From assembly GCA_002331625.1 (NCBI GenBank), contig DCZN01000077.1, positions 1 to 28,917 of the forward strand: a stretch of 28,917 nt of DNA, written 5' to 3'. The stretch comes from Nitrospira sp. UBA2083 (GTDB lineage: Bacteria > Nitrospirota > Nitrospiria > Nitrospirales > Nitrospiraceae). The notes under the pieces were generated by a model. That model was given only the letters and a program-made list of their open reading frames with translations, did not search any database and was not told the DNA's origin. Positions 14,766 to 23,557 of this stretch are shown here, piece by piece; positions within the stretch are counted from its first letter, which is position 1, and every line of letters begins with the position of its first letter. A program made the translations under genes and the position numbers.

Positions 14766-16478
14766 TTAGGAAAGCCCCACGATCTTCCCGCTGGTCGCAT
14801 CCACGCTGATCCGCTCACCAGCTGGTTTCTTAGGCAACCCCGGCATCAACTGAATCCCTGAACAGACCGCCGTCACGAATCCGGCGCCGGCCAGGATCCG
14901 CAATTCTTTGATCGGGACGATAAACCCGGTAGGTCTCCCTTTGAGGGCTGGGTCATGCGAGAGGGAAAGGGGGGTCTTGGCCATGCACACGGGTACGTTG
15001 CCATACCCCAATGCCTCGGCAGTATCTATTTGGCGCTCGGTCTCCGGTTCAAAATGCACTCCCGCAGCCCCGTACATCTTCATGGCGATGGTTTCAATCT
15101 TTTTCCTGATCGGCCATGACAGGTCATAGAGGTGGGTGAAATGCCCCGGTCGTTCAGACGCCTTTGCAACGGCCGCAGCGAGTTGTTCAGCCCCCTTTCC
15201 GCCATCAGCCCAGTGGGTTGAGACCGCCGCGTCCACCGCTCCCATGCTGATCGACTGTTCGCAAACCCAGTCGAGCTCATCTTGTGAGTCATCCTTGAAG
15301 GCATTGACCGCCACAACCACCGGTACGCCATGGGCTCGTACGTTGGCGACATGTTGTTCCAAATTTGCGATTCCCTTGGATAATGCTTCCTGATTCGGCC
15401 CGGTCAGACTCACTGGCAGCGGCACCCCTGCCTTGGCCGTGCCTCCTCCACCATGAAGTTTCAGCGCCCGCAACGTTGCGACCACAACCGCCACGCTGGG
15501 TGAAAACCCGGAGACACGGCACTTGATGTTAAAAAACTTCTCCGCCCCAAGATCGCTCCCGAACCCGGCCTCGGTCACAATAAAGTCGGCACATCTCAAG
15601 GCAATTGCATCAGAAATAATCGAGCAGTTGCCATGCGCAATGTTCCCAAAGGGGCCCGTATGAACAAATGCGGGGGTGCCTTCAAGGGTCTGGACGAGAT
15701 TCGGCTTCAGGGCATCCTTCAGAAGAACTTCCATGGACCCCACGCACCCAAGCTCTTCGGCCGTGACCGGTTTCCCAGACGTCGTCAGTCCAACCAGAAT
15801 TCGGCCGAGCCGCTCCCGAAGGTCGCATTGATCCTTGGCCAGTGCCAACACCGCCATGACCTCAGATGCCTCGTTGATGACAAATTGTCCGCGACGTCTG
15901 CCCGTTTCTTCCCCTAGCAAGACTTCCCTGAGCGCGCGATCACTAATGCTCAGCGTCCGAGGCCAGGTGATTCTTTGAGGGTCAACTGAGAGCGCGTTGC
16001 CATGGAACAGGTGATTGTCAAGAAAGGCGGACAGCAGATTGTGACTGGCCGCTACCGCATGAGCATCCCCGGTCAGATGAAGGTTGATATCCTCCATCGG
16101 AATGACTTGAGCATGCCCCCCACCTGTACCGCCCCCCTTCACCCCAAATACCGGACCGAGCGAGGGTTGCCGTAGCGTCAGCGCGGCGCGATGCCCAAGT
16201 CGCGCAAGCCCCATGGCCAGGCCAATCGATGTCGTCGTCTTTCCCTCTCCAAGAGGCGTGGGATTGATCGCCGTAACAAGGATATATCGTCCTTTTGACG
16301 AATTCTTAAGGCGGTCCAATATCCGTGGAGAAACTTTTGCCTTATCACGCCCATAACAGGTCAACTCTTCGGGATGGATCCCCAACTGGATTCCAATGCC
16401 TAGGATAGGACGAGCGGTAACGGATTGGGCGATTTCGAGGTCAGTCAAGAGACTCTCACTCAGCTTGGACTCGATCAC
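14766..16478 (-). CDS. fhs: Formate-tetrahydrofolate ligase
   Basis: The 570-residue enzyme makes 10-formyltetrahydrofolate from formate, ATP and tetrahydrofolate, feeding one-carbon metabolism. The P-loop PTPLGEGKT is at about 73-81. Other family blocks include QPSLGPVFGVKGGGTGGG at about 104-121, EDINLHLTGD, and a C-terminal SGFVVPI-like segment (GRPTGFIVPIKELR). The length is normal. The start is a GTG at 16478 with no Shine-Dalgarno. TGC-TATACT, an extended -10, sits 10 bases upstream, implying a very short or absent leader. The M23 peptidase gene is upstream on the same strand, but the gap of about 140 bases with this promoter suggests separate control. Confidence 0.96.
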   Translation of the reverse strand: MIESKLSESLLTDLEIAQSVTARPILGIGIQLGIHPEELTCYGRDKAKVSPRILDRLKNSSKGRYILVTAINPTPLGEGKTTTSIGLAMGLARLGHRAALTLRQPSLGPVFGVKGGGTGGGHAQVIPMEDINLHLTGDAHAVAASHNLLSAFLDNHLFHGNALSVDPQRITWPRTLSISDRALREVLLGEETGRRRGQFVINEASEVMAVLALAKDQCDLRERLGRILVGLTTSGKPVTAEELGCVGSMEVLLKDALKPNLVQTLEGTPAFVHTGPFGNIAHGNCSIISDAIALRCADFIVTEAGFGSDLGAEKFFNIKCRVSGFSPSVAVVVATLRALKLHGGGGTAKAGVPLPVSLTGPNQEALSKGIANLEQHVANVRAHGVPVVVAVNAFKDDSQDELDWVCEQSISMGAVDAAVSTHWADGGKGAEQLAAAVAKASERPGHFTHLYDLSWPIRKKIETIAMKMYGAAGVHFEPETERQIDTAEALGYGNVPVCMAKTPLSLSHDPALKGRPTGFIVPIKELRILAGAGFVTAVCSGIQLMPGLPKKPAGERISVDATSGKIVGLS

Positions 16479-16488
16479 ACAGGGGCGG

Positions 16489-16497
16489 AGTATAGCA
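16489..16497 (-). promoter_or_regulatory. Extended -10 promoter just upstream of fhs
   Basis: Reading the minus strand, TGCTATACT occupies 16497 to 16489. It gives a TG extension plus a 5/6 -10 hexamer. Only 10 bases separate it from the GTG. No good -35 is visible, as expected for extended -10 promoters. Confidence 0.4.
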
Positions 16498-16620
16498 CAG
16501 GCAATCGCCCAAAGGATTCTGGTCAGGCTCGAGAGACTCGTCTGGAGGTGATGGGGACTTCAGAACGGGGAAGGAAAACGATCGGTAGCGCCTTAGATCA
16601 GATCTGAACCAGCCGCGCTC

Positions 16621-17643
16621 CTATTCCAAAATATACTTGGTTGGGTCAAGTGCCTGGCCGTTCAACTTCACCATGTAGTGCAGGTGCGGGCCGGTAGACA
16701 AGCCTGAGCTTCCCACCAGCGCAATGACATCCCCGCGCTCGACCCTCTGACCTTCCTTCACCAAGGCCTTCGCGAGATGCCCGTAGAGCGTTTCAACTCC
16801 GAAACCATGATCGACGCGGACCATGTTCCCGAGCTTAGGATCATATCCTATCGACGTAATTCGTCCTTGGGCAGGAGCACGGACCGGAGTATTCGGTGCC
16901 GCACCGATATCCAGCCCATCATGCCACGCAGGCTTCTCCGTAAAGGGAGAAACTCGTGGGCCAAACCCAGACGTCACCCACCCTTTTACCGGCCAAATTG
17001 ACGGTGTCGAAGCCCAGCGAGATGAGCGTTGTTCAGCGGCTTCTGACAACTCATTCAAGATACGCTCTTGGGCTGTGGTTGCCTTCGAAAGCCATTCCAA
17101 ACCTTCCTTCACCGCCGTCACGGCCTCAAGATGGTTCTTCGACGGATCGATACCGACAGCCGAGTGCTGGCTCGTTCCGTCCGTCCCTTCCTTCGGACTT
17201 CCCGTACTGGAAACCAAACCGTTGCTTCCATTCAGAGGAGGCATGGCTCCGTCCCCAGAGAGGGGGACTTCCTCACCACCTCGACCATTCACCATATCGC
17301 CGGACTTGGGAACTTCAATGCCCAGCATGACACGAAGTCGCTGGTTGACCTCGTTCATAGCCCCGATTCGCTTCTTGAGATCATCAATAGCCGCCGTAAA
17401 TGCAGCGGTCTGTTCTCGGGCACTCATGGCTTCAGAGCGGAAGGAAGCTAGTTCCCATACTTCTCCTGTCCTCACGACATAGTGAGACACGACAAGCAGA
17501 TCGGCAGCCACAACTATTCCCGCACAGATAAGCAGTGTCCTGAGGAGTTTTTTCGAAAAGCTGAACCGAAGAGGCTTCGCCGTGGACCCTCTAAAGACGA
17601 CGACGGTATAGGACCCGCCATCTTGATTGTTTGTCTGCGCCAT
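16621..17643 (-). CDS. M23-family peptidoglycan endopeptidase (membrane-anchored)
   Basis: The 340-residue protein has a short cytoplasmic start and one membrane helix at about 34-56. A helical periplasmic stalk (60-110 and about 170-210) is split by a low-complexity Gly/Ser/Pro segment. A LytM/M23 domain from about 217 completes it. The zinc ligands are His241 and Asp245 in WHDGLDIG and His322 in GPHLHY; His289 in YGHL and His320 complete the usual active site. It should cut peptide cross-links in the cell wall during growth or division. The length and layout match membrane-bound M23 proteins encoded near other cell-wall genes, although none lies here. The ATG has GGGG 6 bases upstream. Confidence 0.92.
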   Translation of the reverse strand: MAQTNNQDGGSYTVVVFRGSTAKPLRFSFSKKLLRTLLICAGIVVAADLLVVSHYVVRTGEVWELASFRSEAMSAREQTAAFTAAIDDLKKRIGAMNEVNQRLRVMLGIEVPKSGDMVNGRGGEEVPLSGDGAMPPLNGSNGLVSSTGSPKEGTDGTSQHSAVGIDPSKNHLEAVTAVKEGLEWLSKATTAQERILNELSEAAEQRSSRWASTPSIWPVKGWVTSGFGPRVSPFTEKPAWHDGLDIGAAPNTPVRAPAQGRITSIGYDPKLGNMVRVDHGFGVETLYGHLAKALVKEGQRVERGDVIALVGSSGLSTGPHLHYMVKLNGQALDPTKYILE

Positions 17644-17768
17644 AACTCGCCCCCTATGCCGACTGTTTCTAGGCTTCCCCGGCCGCGCCTGGCAACGGTA
17701 CCGACTTTAGCCCGTCCCGGTCAACCCCAAATTAGTTGGTCCGGCGAAACCCTCTCAACCCGTCTGAT

Positions 17769-18098
17769 CTACGAAACCTCTCGGTGCACCCACTCAAGAT
17801 ACGGCTGGAATCCGCTTTCAACTTGAATCGCTAATATTTCCGGCACCTTGTACGAATGAATCGTCAGAATTGCCTCTTGAAGCGATGATACCTTATCGGA
17901 CGTTGTCTTCATGAGAATAAGGGCTTCTTGCTCATTGGCAATTTTCCCGTCCCACCAATAGGTTGAGAACATGGTAGGAATGATTGAGGCACAAGCTGCT
18001 AGGCGAGACCTGACTGCCTGGTCGGCAATTTTTGCCGCTTCTTCCTGGTTTGCCGTGCTCACCATGACAAGCACCACATTCGTTTGTTTGGTATCCAT
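17769..18098 (-). CDS. cutA: CutA1 divalent-cation tolerance protein
   Basis: The 109-residue protein matches the small trimeric CutA family along its whole length. It shows VVLVMVSTANQEEAAKIA near the start and the LAACASIIP segment at about 33-41. STYWWDGKI at 45-53 and VPEILAIQVESG at about 84-95 follow. CutA is linked to copper and other metal tolerance, though its biochemical role is unsettled. It lies on the same strand as the M23 gene with a gap of about 125 bases. No Shine-Dalgarno is seen; a -10 element sits 9 bases before the ATG. Confidence 0.94.
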   Translation of the reverse strand: MDTKQTNVVLVMVSTANQEEAAKIADQAVRSRLAACASIIPTMFSTYWWDGKIANEQEALILMKTTSDKVSSLQEAILTIHSYKVPEILAIQVESGFQPYLEWVHREVS

Positions 18099-18107
18099 AG
18101 GCTAGCC

Positions 18108-18137
18108 AGGATACCGAACCGGGACTTCTACAATCAA
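18108..18137 (-). promoter_or_regulatory. Promoter for cutA, leaderless arrangement
   Basis: On the minus strand, TTGATT (18137-18132) and TATCCT (18113-18108) are separated by 18 bases. Transcription would start about 2-3 bases from the ATG at 18098. Confidence 0.4.
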
Positions 18138-18387
18138 CCTTATCAATGCTCATGAACCTAACCGATAAACCTATCGAGCAACATCTATGCCTAATTGAGG
18201 AAGTCGATTAATCAGTCTTCTATTTATTTTCAATGGCTTAGGACATTGAGTCAGCCTGGATCGATGACTGAAGAATCCCTAACTGCGGAGGAAACGACAC
18301 AGTCAACCAAATTTTGGGATGTCCTGTTCAAAACTGACCTTTATCTGTCACTCAATAGGCCAATTCCCTTCCAGTCATGGCCTGGCC
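18138..18387. other. Gene-free gap between the M20 gene and cutA
   Basis: No convincing gene is present. An open frame at 18195-18419 on the plus strand begins in AT-rich sequence, has no ribosome site and runs into the antisense of the M20 gene. An AGGCC/GGCCT pair near 18356-18382 is a possible 3' structure for the M20 transcript. Confidence 0.35.
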
Positions 18388-19755
18388 TTAGCCCTTTTCC
18401 ATCATCGATAACTCTTTGAAATAATGTGCGAATGCCTTCATGCCACCCGAAGCTTGCCCCCAATCATAATATTCATTGGGAGCGTGATACCCATGCTCCG
18501 GCAAACTCAACCCCATGAAGAGGATCGGGACTTTCCACACGTTTCGCATCGTGACGACCGCACCGATTGATCCCCCTTCACGCACAAACGCCGGCTCTTT
18601 GCCGAACCCCGCTTTCACCGCTCGCTTCACACAATCGACGTATGGCCCTGAAAAGCCGCCTTTGAAGGGATTGAGCATCCCTTCTCGTTCCACCCTCACC
18701 GTCGGATTGATCTTGGCCACATGCTTCTTCAAGAGGGCAAACACTTTCTCGGGTGTTTGGTTAGGAACGAGGCGCATGCTGACCTTAAGTTCGGCATGAC
18801 CGGGTACAACAGTCTTGACACCCGGGCCTTGGTATCCGCCGCTCAAACCATGAATCTCAAAAGTCGGGGCCGCCCAGATCCGCCTCAGAATATCTGCAGG
18901 ATCCTGAACCCGAAGCGATCGGAAACCATAGGCTTCTTTGAAACGTTTGACTTGAAAACCAGACCTGAGGAAACTTTTGATCTCATCCTGCGTGGGTTTA
19001 ACCACATCATCGTAGAACCCATCGATTTTGACCCTACCGGTCTTGGCATCGAGGCAGGTATGGGCAACTTCCATGAGCTCAGCCAGTGGATTACGTGCCG
19101 CACCACCGGTCACACCGGAATGGGCGTCTTGCTCCCCGGTGCGCAGGGTCAGGCGAGCGCCCAGTAGGCCTCGCAAGCCATAGGGCATCGCAGGCTGTCC
19201 CTTGGCAATCCAGATCGTATCCGACACCACCACGGAATCCGGTCGTGGGATCGCACGACTGTTTTTCAGGCCGGCGGCAAAGTGGGGGCTGCCGATCTCT
19301 TCCTCGAGTTCCCACAAGAATCGGATATTGATCGGCCAACCTTGCTCGATCGCATATCGAGCACCGAGCATCGCCGTGAGAGCCGGGCCTTTGTCATCAG
19401 TCGCTCCACGCCCTCGATACATCCCGTTTGCCTTCTTAAACGCGAACGGCGCGTGCTTCCATTCCGGCTCCTGAGCAGGCTGCACGTCCAGATGATTGTA
19501 GATCGTCACGGTTGGGTACGTAGCTCCTACGGTCCACCCTCCGGACACGATCGGGTATCCCCCCGTCTCTACGATGTGTGGATTGGCCCCCAAATTGCTC
19601 AGATACTGGGACGCCAGTTCGGCCATCCTGCGCATGTCGCCGGCACGGGATGTATCCATACTAATCGACGGCACCTCCACCATCTGGCCCAGAAGATTCT
19701 CAAATTGTGGCCGTGTTTCTGCAATGAAGGCCCGGAGTCGTCGCTCGTTCACCAT
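18388..19755 (-). CDS. M20-family metallo-dipeptidase
   Basis: The 455-residue enzyme belongs to the M20 group of di-zinc peptidases (carnosinase/DapE-like). The metal and catalytic residues are visible: His88 and Asp90 in NHLDVQP, Asp120 in RGATDDKGP, the Glu pair in LEEEIGS at 151-153, the Asp in VVSDTIW, and the C-terminal His in EHGYHAPNEYYDW. A dimerisation lid domain lies between about 200 and 330. No signal peptide is visible, so it is probably cytoplasmic and cleaves short peptides. AAGGAGGAT stands 7 bases before the ATG. The length is normal for the family. The exact substrate cannot be read from the sequence. Confidence 0.92.
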   Translation of the reverse strand: MVNERRLRAFIAETRPQFENLLGQMVEVPSISMDTSRAGDMRRMAELASQYLSNLGANPHIVETGGYPIVSGGWTVGATYPTVTIYNHLDVQPAQEPEWKHAPFAFKKANGMYRGRGATDDKGPALTAMLGARYAIEQGWPINIRFLWELEEEIGSPHFAAGLKNSRAIPRPDSVVVSDTIWIAKGQPAMPYGLRGLLGARLTLRTGEQDAHSGVTGGAARNPLAELMEVAHTCLDAKTGRVKIDGFYDDVVKPTQDEIKSFLRSGFQVKRFKEAYGFRSLRVQDPADILRRIWAAPTFEIHGLSGGYQGPGVKTVVPGHAELKVSMRLVPNQTPEKVFALLKKHVAKINPTVRVEREGMLNPFKGGFSGPYVDCVKRAVKAGFGKEPAFVREGGSIGAVVTMRNVWKVPILFMGLSLPEHGYHAPNEYYDWGQASGGMKAFAHYFKELSMMEKG

Positions 19756-19787
19756 GGGTATGATCCTCCTTGACTGAAAGAGGCTGG

Positions 19788-19816
19788 ATTATAACGATGA
19801 CGATGTGCCAGAGAAA
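19788..19816 (-). promoter_or_regulatory. Promoter for the M20 dipeptidase
   Basis: On the minus strand a perfect TATAAT lies at 19793-19788, with a weak TTTCTC 17 bases upstream (19816-19811). The leader would be about 25 bases and would include the strong ribosome site. Confidence 0.5.
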
Positions 19817-19880
19817 GCAGGCGCGGGCTTTACCTGCAGAAAGTGATAGAATAACGCCCCGACGAGAATAGCTCCCATTT

Positions 19881-20342
19881 ATGATTCGTCTTACTACCTA
19901 TCATCTCTTATCCTGTCTTGCGATATTTGCCTCGATCATCCCGTCGGCACCCGGGTGGGCCGAGGACCCAACCAGCATTCAGCAACTACTCGAGGAACCA
20001 AAAATCTACCACCTCCGGCATGTCACCTTGCGAGGCATCGTACGAGAGGTGCAAGCCCTTGCCCCGTACACATTGCCCAATGGGGAAAGCTGCTATGGCG
20101 CATACCTGTTTCGTCTGGAAGAAGAGGAGGCAACGATTCCGGTTGCCGTCTTGGGTATCTGCGGAAGGCCGCTCGTCCGTGACCCGGAAGTGGAAGATGG
20201 AGATCATGTCGATGTCAGCGCCACCATTCAGGCTCCGAGTCATGGTGGGTACTATCTGAGCTTCAAAGGATTGAAGCTCGCGACGGAGCAAGAGACCGTC
20301 GTTCAAGCGGTGGCCGATCGTATTCTTCCCGTCGTGGAATAG
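19881..20342 (+). CDS. Secreted OB-fold-like hypothetical protein
   Basis: This 153-residue protein begins with a signal peptide (about 1-27, ending in PGWAED). The mature part suggests a small five-strand barrel of the OB type. It has HVTLRGIVREV at 47-57, a strand with YGAYLFRL, then ATIPVAVLG, and HVDVSATIQ near 109-117. Two cysteines, in ESCYG and GICGR, could form a disulfide. I do not recognise a named family, and ligand binding is unknown. The ribosome site before the ATG is weak. It precedes lemA on the same strand, but lemA has its own promoter. Confidence 0.65.
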   Translation: MIRLTTYHLLSCLAIFASIIPSAPGWAEDPTSIQQLLEEPKIYHLRHVTLRGIVREVQALAPYTLPNGESCYGAYLFRLEEEEATIPVAVLGICGRPLVRDPEVEDGDHVDVSATIQAPSHGGYYLSFKGLKLATEQETVVQAVADRILPVVE

Positions 20343-20374
20343 CCCAGGCCTACTGTCGATTATCCCCGCTTTTC

Positions 20375-20403
20375 TTTACAGTTTTCCGACCCAGCGATAT
20401 AGT
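20375..20403 (+). promoter_or_regulatory. Strong promoter for the lemA cluster
   Basis: TTTACA at 20375-20380 and TATAGT at 20398-20403 have the ideal 17-base spacer. Each hexamer matches 5 of 6 consensus positions. Transcription would start near 20410, leaving a leader of about 46 bases. Confidence 0.65.
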
Positions 20404-20455
20404 CCCCACAAGTCCCGAACCCCTGACTCACTACAAGAAGTACAACGGAGTAGCG

Positions 20456-21016
20456 ATGGCATGGTTCTTCGTGATCGTCCTGGCAGTGTGTGTGCTGCTC
20501 GTCATCGGCATCTATAACAGCCTGGTACGATTGAAGGTTCAGTCAGAAAGTGCGTGGGCCGACATCGATGTGCAGCTCAAGCGACGCCACGATCTCATAC
20601 CGAACCTCATCGAAACGGTCAAAGGCTATGCAAGCCATGAGAAACAGACGCTGGACGCCGTGATCTCTGCTCGCAATCGTGCCATGTCGGCGACAACTCC
20701 CTCGACGAAGGCGGAAGCCGAAGGCATCCTGGCTCAATCGCTGAAATCCCTATTTGCTGTGGCGGAGGCCTATCCGCAACTTCGCGCCGTGGAAAGCTTC
20801 ACACAACTACAGGCCTCACTGAACCAGATTGAAGAAGCGGTGCAGAATGCCCGCCGCTACTACAACGCGGTGGTCCGAGACCTGAACACCAAGATCCATG
20901 AATTCCCCTCCAACCTGATCGCCAACTTCTTCAGCTTCAAAACACGTGAATTCTTTGAGCTCGCTGATAGCGGAGAGCGAGCCGTGCCCAAAGTCAGCTT
21001 TGAGCAGACCCGTTGA
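20456..21016 (+). CDS. lemA: LemA family membrane protein
   Basis: The 186-residue protein has an N-terminal membrane helix (about 2-20) and the signature SAWADIDVQLKRRHDLIPNL at about 32-51. A long helical bundle (about 45-165) follows, with FSFKTREFFEL near 162-172 at the end. LemA proteins are inner-membrane proteins with the N-terminus outside and no firm biochemical role. They are very often encoded with DUF2207 or TPM-domain proteins, as here. ACGGAG lies 6 bases upstream of the ATG. The stop overlaps the next reading frame (TTGA). Confidence 0.95.
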   Translation: MAWFFVIVLAVCVLLVIGIYNSLVRLKVQSESAWADIDVQLKRRHDLIPNLIETVKGYASHEKQTLDAVISARNRAMSATTPSTKAEAEGILAQSLKSLFAVAEAYPQLRAVESFTQLQASLNQIEEAVQNARRYYNAVVRDLNTKIHEFPSNLIANFFSFKTREFFELADSGERAVPKVSFEQTR

Positions 21017-22797
21017 TTCCAGTCGTGACCTTGCGCACCAGTCTTAAACTGATGCTCCTCCTACGCCCCACTCGCATCACGCTGTGGTTCGCTGCCTGGC
21101 TTCTGGTACTCACTCCGCTCTGCGCTCAGGCTCGATCTATGGTGGTCGAGCAGTTTCAGGCGGACATTCAGGTCCTCACAAATGGTGAGGTCCTGGTAAC
21201 GGAAACCATCCGTCCCCGCTTTACAGGATCGTGGAACGGATTGAAACGTGATATCCCCGTCGAATATCAGACCCCACAGGGATTCAACTACACCCTGCTC
21301 CTGGATCTCGTCAGCGTGACCGACGAACACCAGGCCCCGCTGAAATACGAAAGCGCGCGAGAGCGACATTATCGGACCTTTAAGATCTGGTTACCAGGCG
21401 CCCAGGACACGACAAAGACACTGATCTTGACCTATAAGGTGTCGAACGGAATCAAGTACTTTGAAGAACACGACGAATTGTACTGGAACGTCACGGGCGA
21501 TGAATGGGACGTGCCGATTGAGTCAGCAGGTGCGAGGGTTCTCCTGCCGGCAGCCGCAACCGGAGTAAAAGCGCTCGCATTCAGCGGCATCTATGGGGCG
21601 CGCGAGCAACATGCCGACATACGCATTACAGGACCGGAGATCCTCTATCGCATGACACGTCCGCTCGGCTTTCGTGAAGGGCTCACCGCCGTCGTGGGGT
21701 GGGACAAAGGCCTGATCGCCGAACCGAATTCCTTCCAGCAGACTCGTACGGTCATCCAGTCCAATTGGCCAGTAGCCTTTCCCGTCGGCATGTTCGGCCT
21801 CATGCTCTACCTTTGGTACACACGCGGGCGAGACCCGCGCCGGCGTCCGATCGCCGTTGCCTATGAACCGCCGGACCAGCTGACACCGGCGGAGCTCGGC
21901 ACGCTGATCGACAATTCACCGGATCTTCGCGATATCACCGCCACCCTCGTGGATCTGGCCGTCCGCGGATTTCTCCGGATTGAAGAACGTCAGGAGCCCC
22001 GCCTACTTGGGCTCTGGTCCGATACCATGTTCTACCTCCATCGCCTCAAAGCTCCTTCCGAATGGACGGATTTACGGCCACATGAGCAGGAGATCATGAG
22101 TGGCATCTTCTCAAGCAGTATGGGCAATGTCGTCGCCCTGTCCGAATTGAAGAACCGCTTCTACATCTATCTCAATGGGATCAGGGCTTCGCTGTTCAAA
22201 CAACTGCTGAGCCGTGGGTACTATGCGAGCCGACCGGATCGCGTCAAGCAAGTCTATATGGCGATTGCTGTTCTCGTCGCCATCGCTTCGTTCTTCGGAT
22301 CCATCATTCTGCAAAACTCCTATGGGATCGCGCTCCAGACCAGTTTTCTTTCAGGTCTGGCCGCGAGTGTCATCGTCATGGGATTCGGCTGGTTCATGCC
22401 GGCTCGGACTATCCGGGGCGCACGAACACTCGAGCAAATCCTCGGCTTCGAAGAATTTCTGACCCGTGTGGAATCGGATCGCTTTCAGCGAGTCATCAAG
22501 ACTCCCCAGATGTTCGAGAAGTTCCTCCCGTTCGCGATGGCGTTGGGCGTCGAGCAGAATTGGGTCCGTGCCTTCGAAGGCATTTACACGACGCCGCCCA
22601 CCTGGTATCAAGGAAAGAACCTCACAGACTTTCGCCCTGGTCGCTTCGTCGGAAGCCTCTCGCAGATGTCGGCCACGACCGGAGCGGTGATGACCTCCGC
22701 CCCCAGGAGTTCCGGTGGATCCGGGTTTAGCAGCGGGGGATCATCGGGTGGGAGATCAGGAGGAGGGTTCGGCGGAGGAGGGGGAAGCGGATTCTGA
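21013..22797 (+). CDS. DUF2207 membrane protein
   Basis: The 594-residue product matches DUF2207 proteins that accompany LemA. A signal peptide (about 14-40) leads into an extracytoplasmic beta-rich domain (about 42-245) with typical VVEQFQADIQVLTNGEVLV and YWNVTGDEWDVPI motifs. A membrane helix follows near 252-268, then a cytoplasmic domain with LTPAELGTLIDN. Two more helices (about 413-460) and a Gly/Ser-rich end complete it. The start is uncertain: TTG at 21013 overlaps the lemA stop, while ATG at 21052 begins nearer the signal peptide. Neither has a good ribosome site, so coupling to lemA is likely. Envelope homeostasis is the usual guess. Confidence 0.9.
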   Translation: MIPVVTLRTSLKLMLLLRPTRITLWFAAWLLVLTPLCAQARSMVVEQFQADIQVLTNGEVLVTETIRPRFTGSWNGLKRDIPVEYQTPQGFNYTLLLDLVSVTDEHQAPLKYESARERHYRTFKIWLPGAQDTTKTLILTYKVSNGIKYFEEHDELYWNVTGDEWDVPIESAGARVLLPAAATGVKALAFSGIYGAREQHADIRITGPEILYRMTRPLGFREGLTAVVGWDKGLIAEPNSFQQTRTVIQSNWPVAFPVGMFGLMLYLWYTRGRDPRRRPIAVAYEPPDQLTPAELGTLIDNSPDLRDITATLVDLAVRGFLRIEERQEPRLLGLWSDTMFYLHRLKAPSEWTDLRPHEQEIMSGIFSSSMGNVVALSELKNRFYIYLNGIRASLFKQLLSRGYYASRPDRVKQVYMAIAVLVAIASFFGSIILQNSYGIALQTSFLSGLAASVIVMGFGWFMPARTIRGARTLEQILGFEEFLTRVESDRFQRVIKTPQMFEKFLPFAMALGVEQNWVRAFEGIYTTPPTWYQGKNLTDFRPGRFVGSLSQMSATTGAVMTSAPRSSGGSGFSSGGSSGGRSGGGFGGGGGSGF

Positions 22798-23532
22798 ATG
22801 CAGCATGCGACGCGGCGGCTCCGTAGGGCGGTGACCCCGTATTCCTTTAGAATTGTCCTCATACTCATCGTGGCATGGTCAACCGGCTGTGCGAGCAGTC
22901 AAGGATTCGACCAAGCCGCGATGCGCGAAGTCCTTCGTGTTGATCCTCCCCCCACCCCAGACAGTCGGCTTGTGATAAACCAAAACTCTCGACTATCTCC
23001 GCCATTCCGTCTCGGTATCGTTTTTACCCATCATGATTTCCCCACTCGACCATCGATCAGGACGGTTGAATGGTTGAGCGCCGATCGAGATCAACTTCTC
23101 CGAGAGCTCACGCCGCTACGCGATGAACAGCTCATCGTGGAGACGTTCGTGCTGACGGATGTCACGCTGCGAGGCGAGAATACTCTTGGAATTCGCCAAG
23201 CTGGAGCTCGGCATGGAGCCGATGTAGTGTTGATTATCGATGGAGTTGCTGCCGTCGATCGGTACAACAACTTCTTTGCCTGGCTCTATCCGACCCTCAT
23301 CGGAGCCTATCTTGCACCCGGAACCGAAAGCGACGCGCTCGTGATGGCCACGGGGAACTTGTGGGCTGTGCGCTCCGACTGGCACACCCCCATTCAGACA
23401 GTCGAAGGACAATCGAAGGTAACAGGGTCCGCAGTCTTTGTCGAAGACGCGGCGGCACTCCAAGCCGCGAAACAGCAGGCTATCCACGCACTCGGCAAAC
23501 ACATCGCCGATCAGCTGCAACGCCTCAAATAA
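22798..23532 (+). CDS. Lipoprotein, possibly rhombotarget-lipoprotein-like
   Basis: The ATG follows the DUF2207 stop with no gap, so it is in the same operon. The 244-residue product has a basic start, a hydrophobic run at about 18-28, and TGC with Cys31 as the likely lipid site; the lipobox is imperfect (STGC). The mature domain runs from FRLGIVFTHHD to the end. It includes HGADVVLIIDGVA near 143-155 and WLYPTLIGAYLAPGTESD at about 165-182. Parts recall the rhombotarget lipoprotein family (IGAYVVPG-like stretch followed by KG-containing strands), but this is from memory and weak. No catalytic motif is seen. It is probably an envelope partner of LemA/DUF2207. Confidence 0.6.
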   Translation: MQHATRRLRRAVTPYSFRIVLILIVAWSTGCASSQGFDQAAMREVLRVDPPPTPDSRLVINQNSRLSPPFRLGIVFTHHDFPTRPSIRTVEWLSADRDQLLRELTPLRDEQLIVETFVLTDVTLRGENTLGIRQAGARHGADVVLIIDGVAAVDRYNNFFAWLYPTLIGAYLAPGTESDALVMATGNLWAVRSDWHTPIQTVEGQSKVTGSAVFVEDAAALQAAKQQAIHALGKHIADQLQRLK

Positions 23533-23557
23533 GAGCTGCCCCACACCCTGGCGTGTT

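Noticed and set aside
16823..17482. 219-codon plus-strand open frame over the M23 gene
   Set aside because: Antisense to the peptidase, with no start signal and no motif.
18195..18419. 74-codon plus-strand frame near the M20 3' end
   Set aside because: No ribosome site and no recognisable content; partly antisense to the M20 gene.
23533..23557. Bidirectional terminator between the lipoprotein and porin genes
   Set aside because: Only a 4-base ACAC/GTGT pairing is available, too weak to call.
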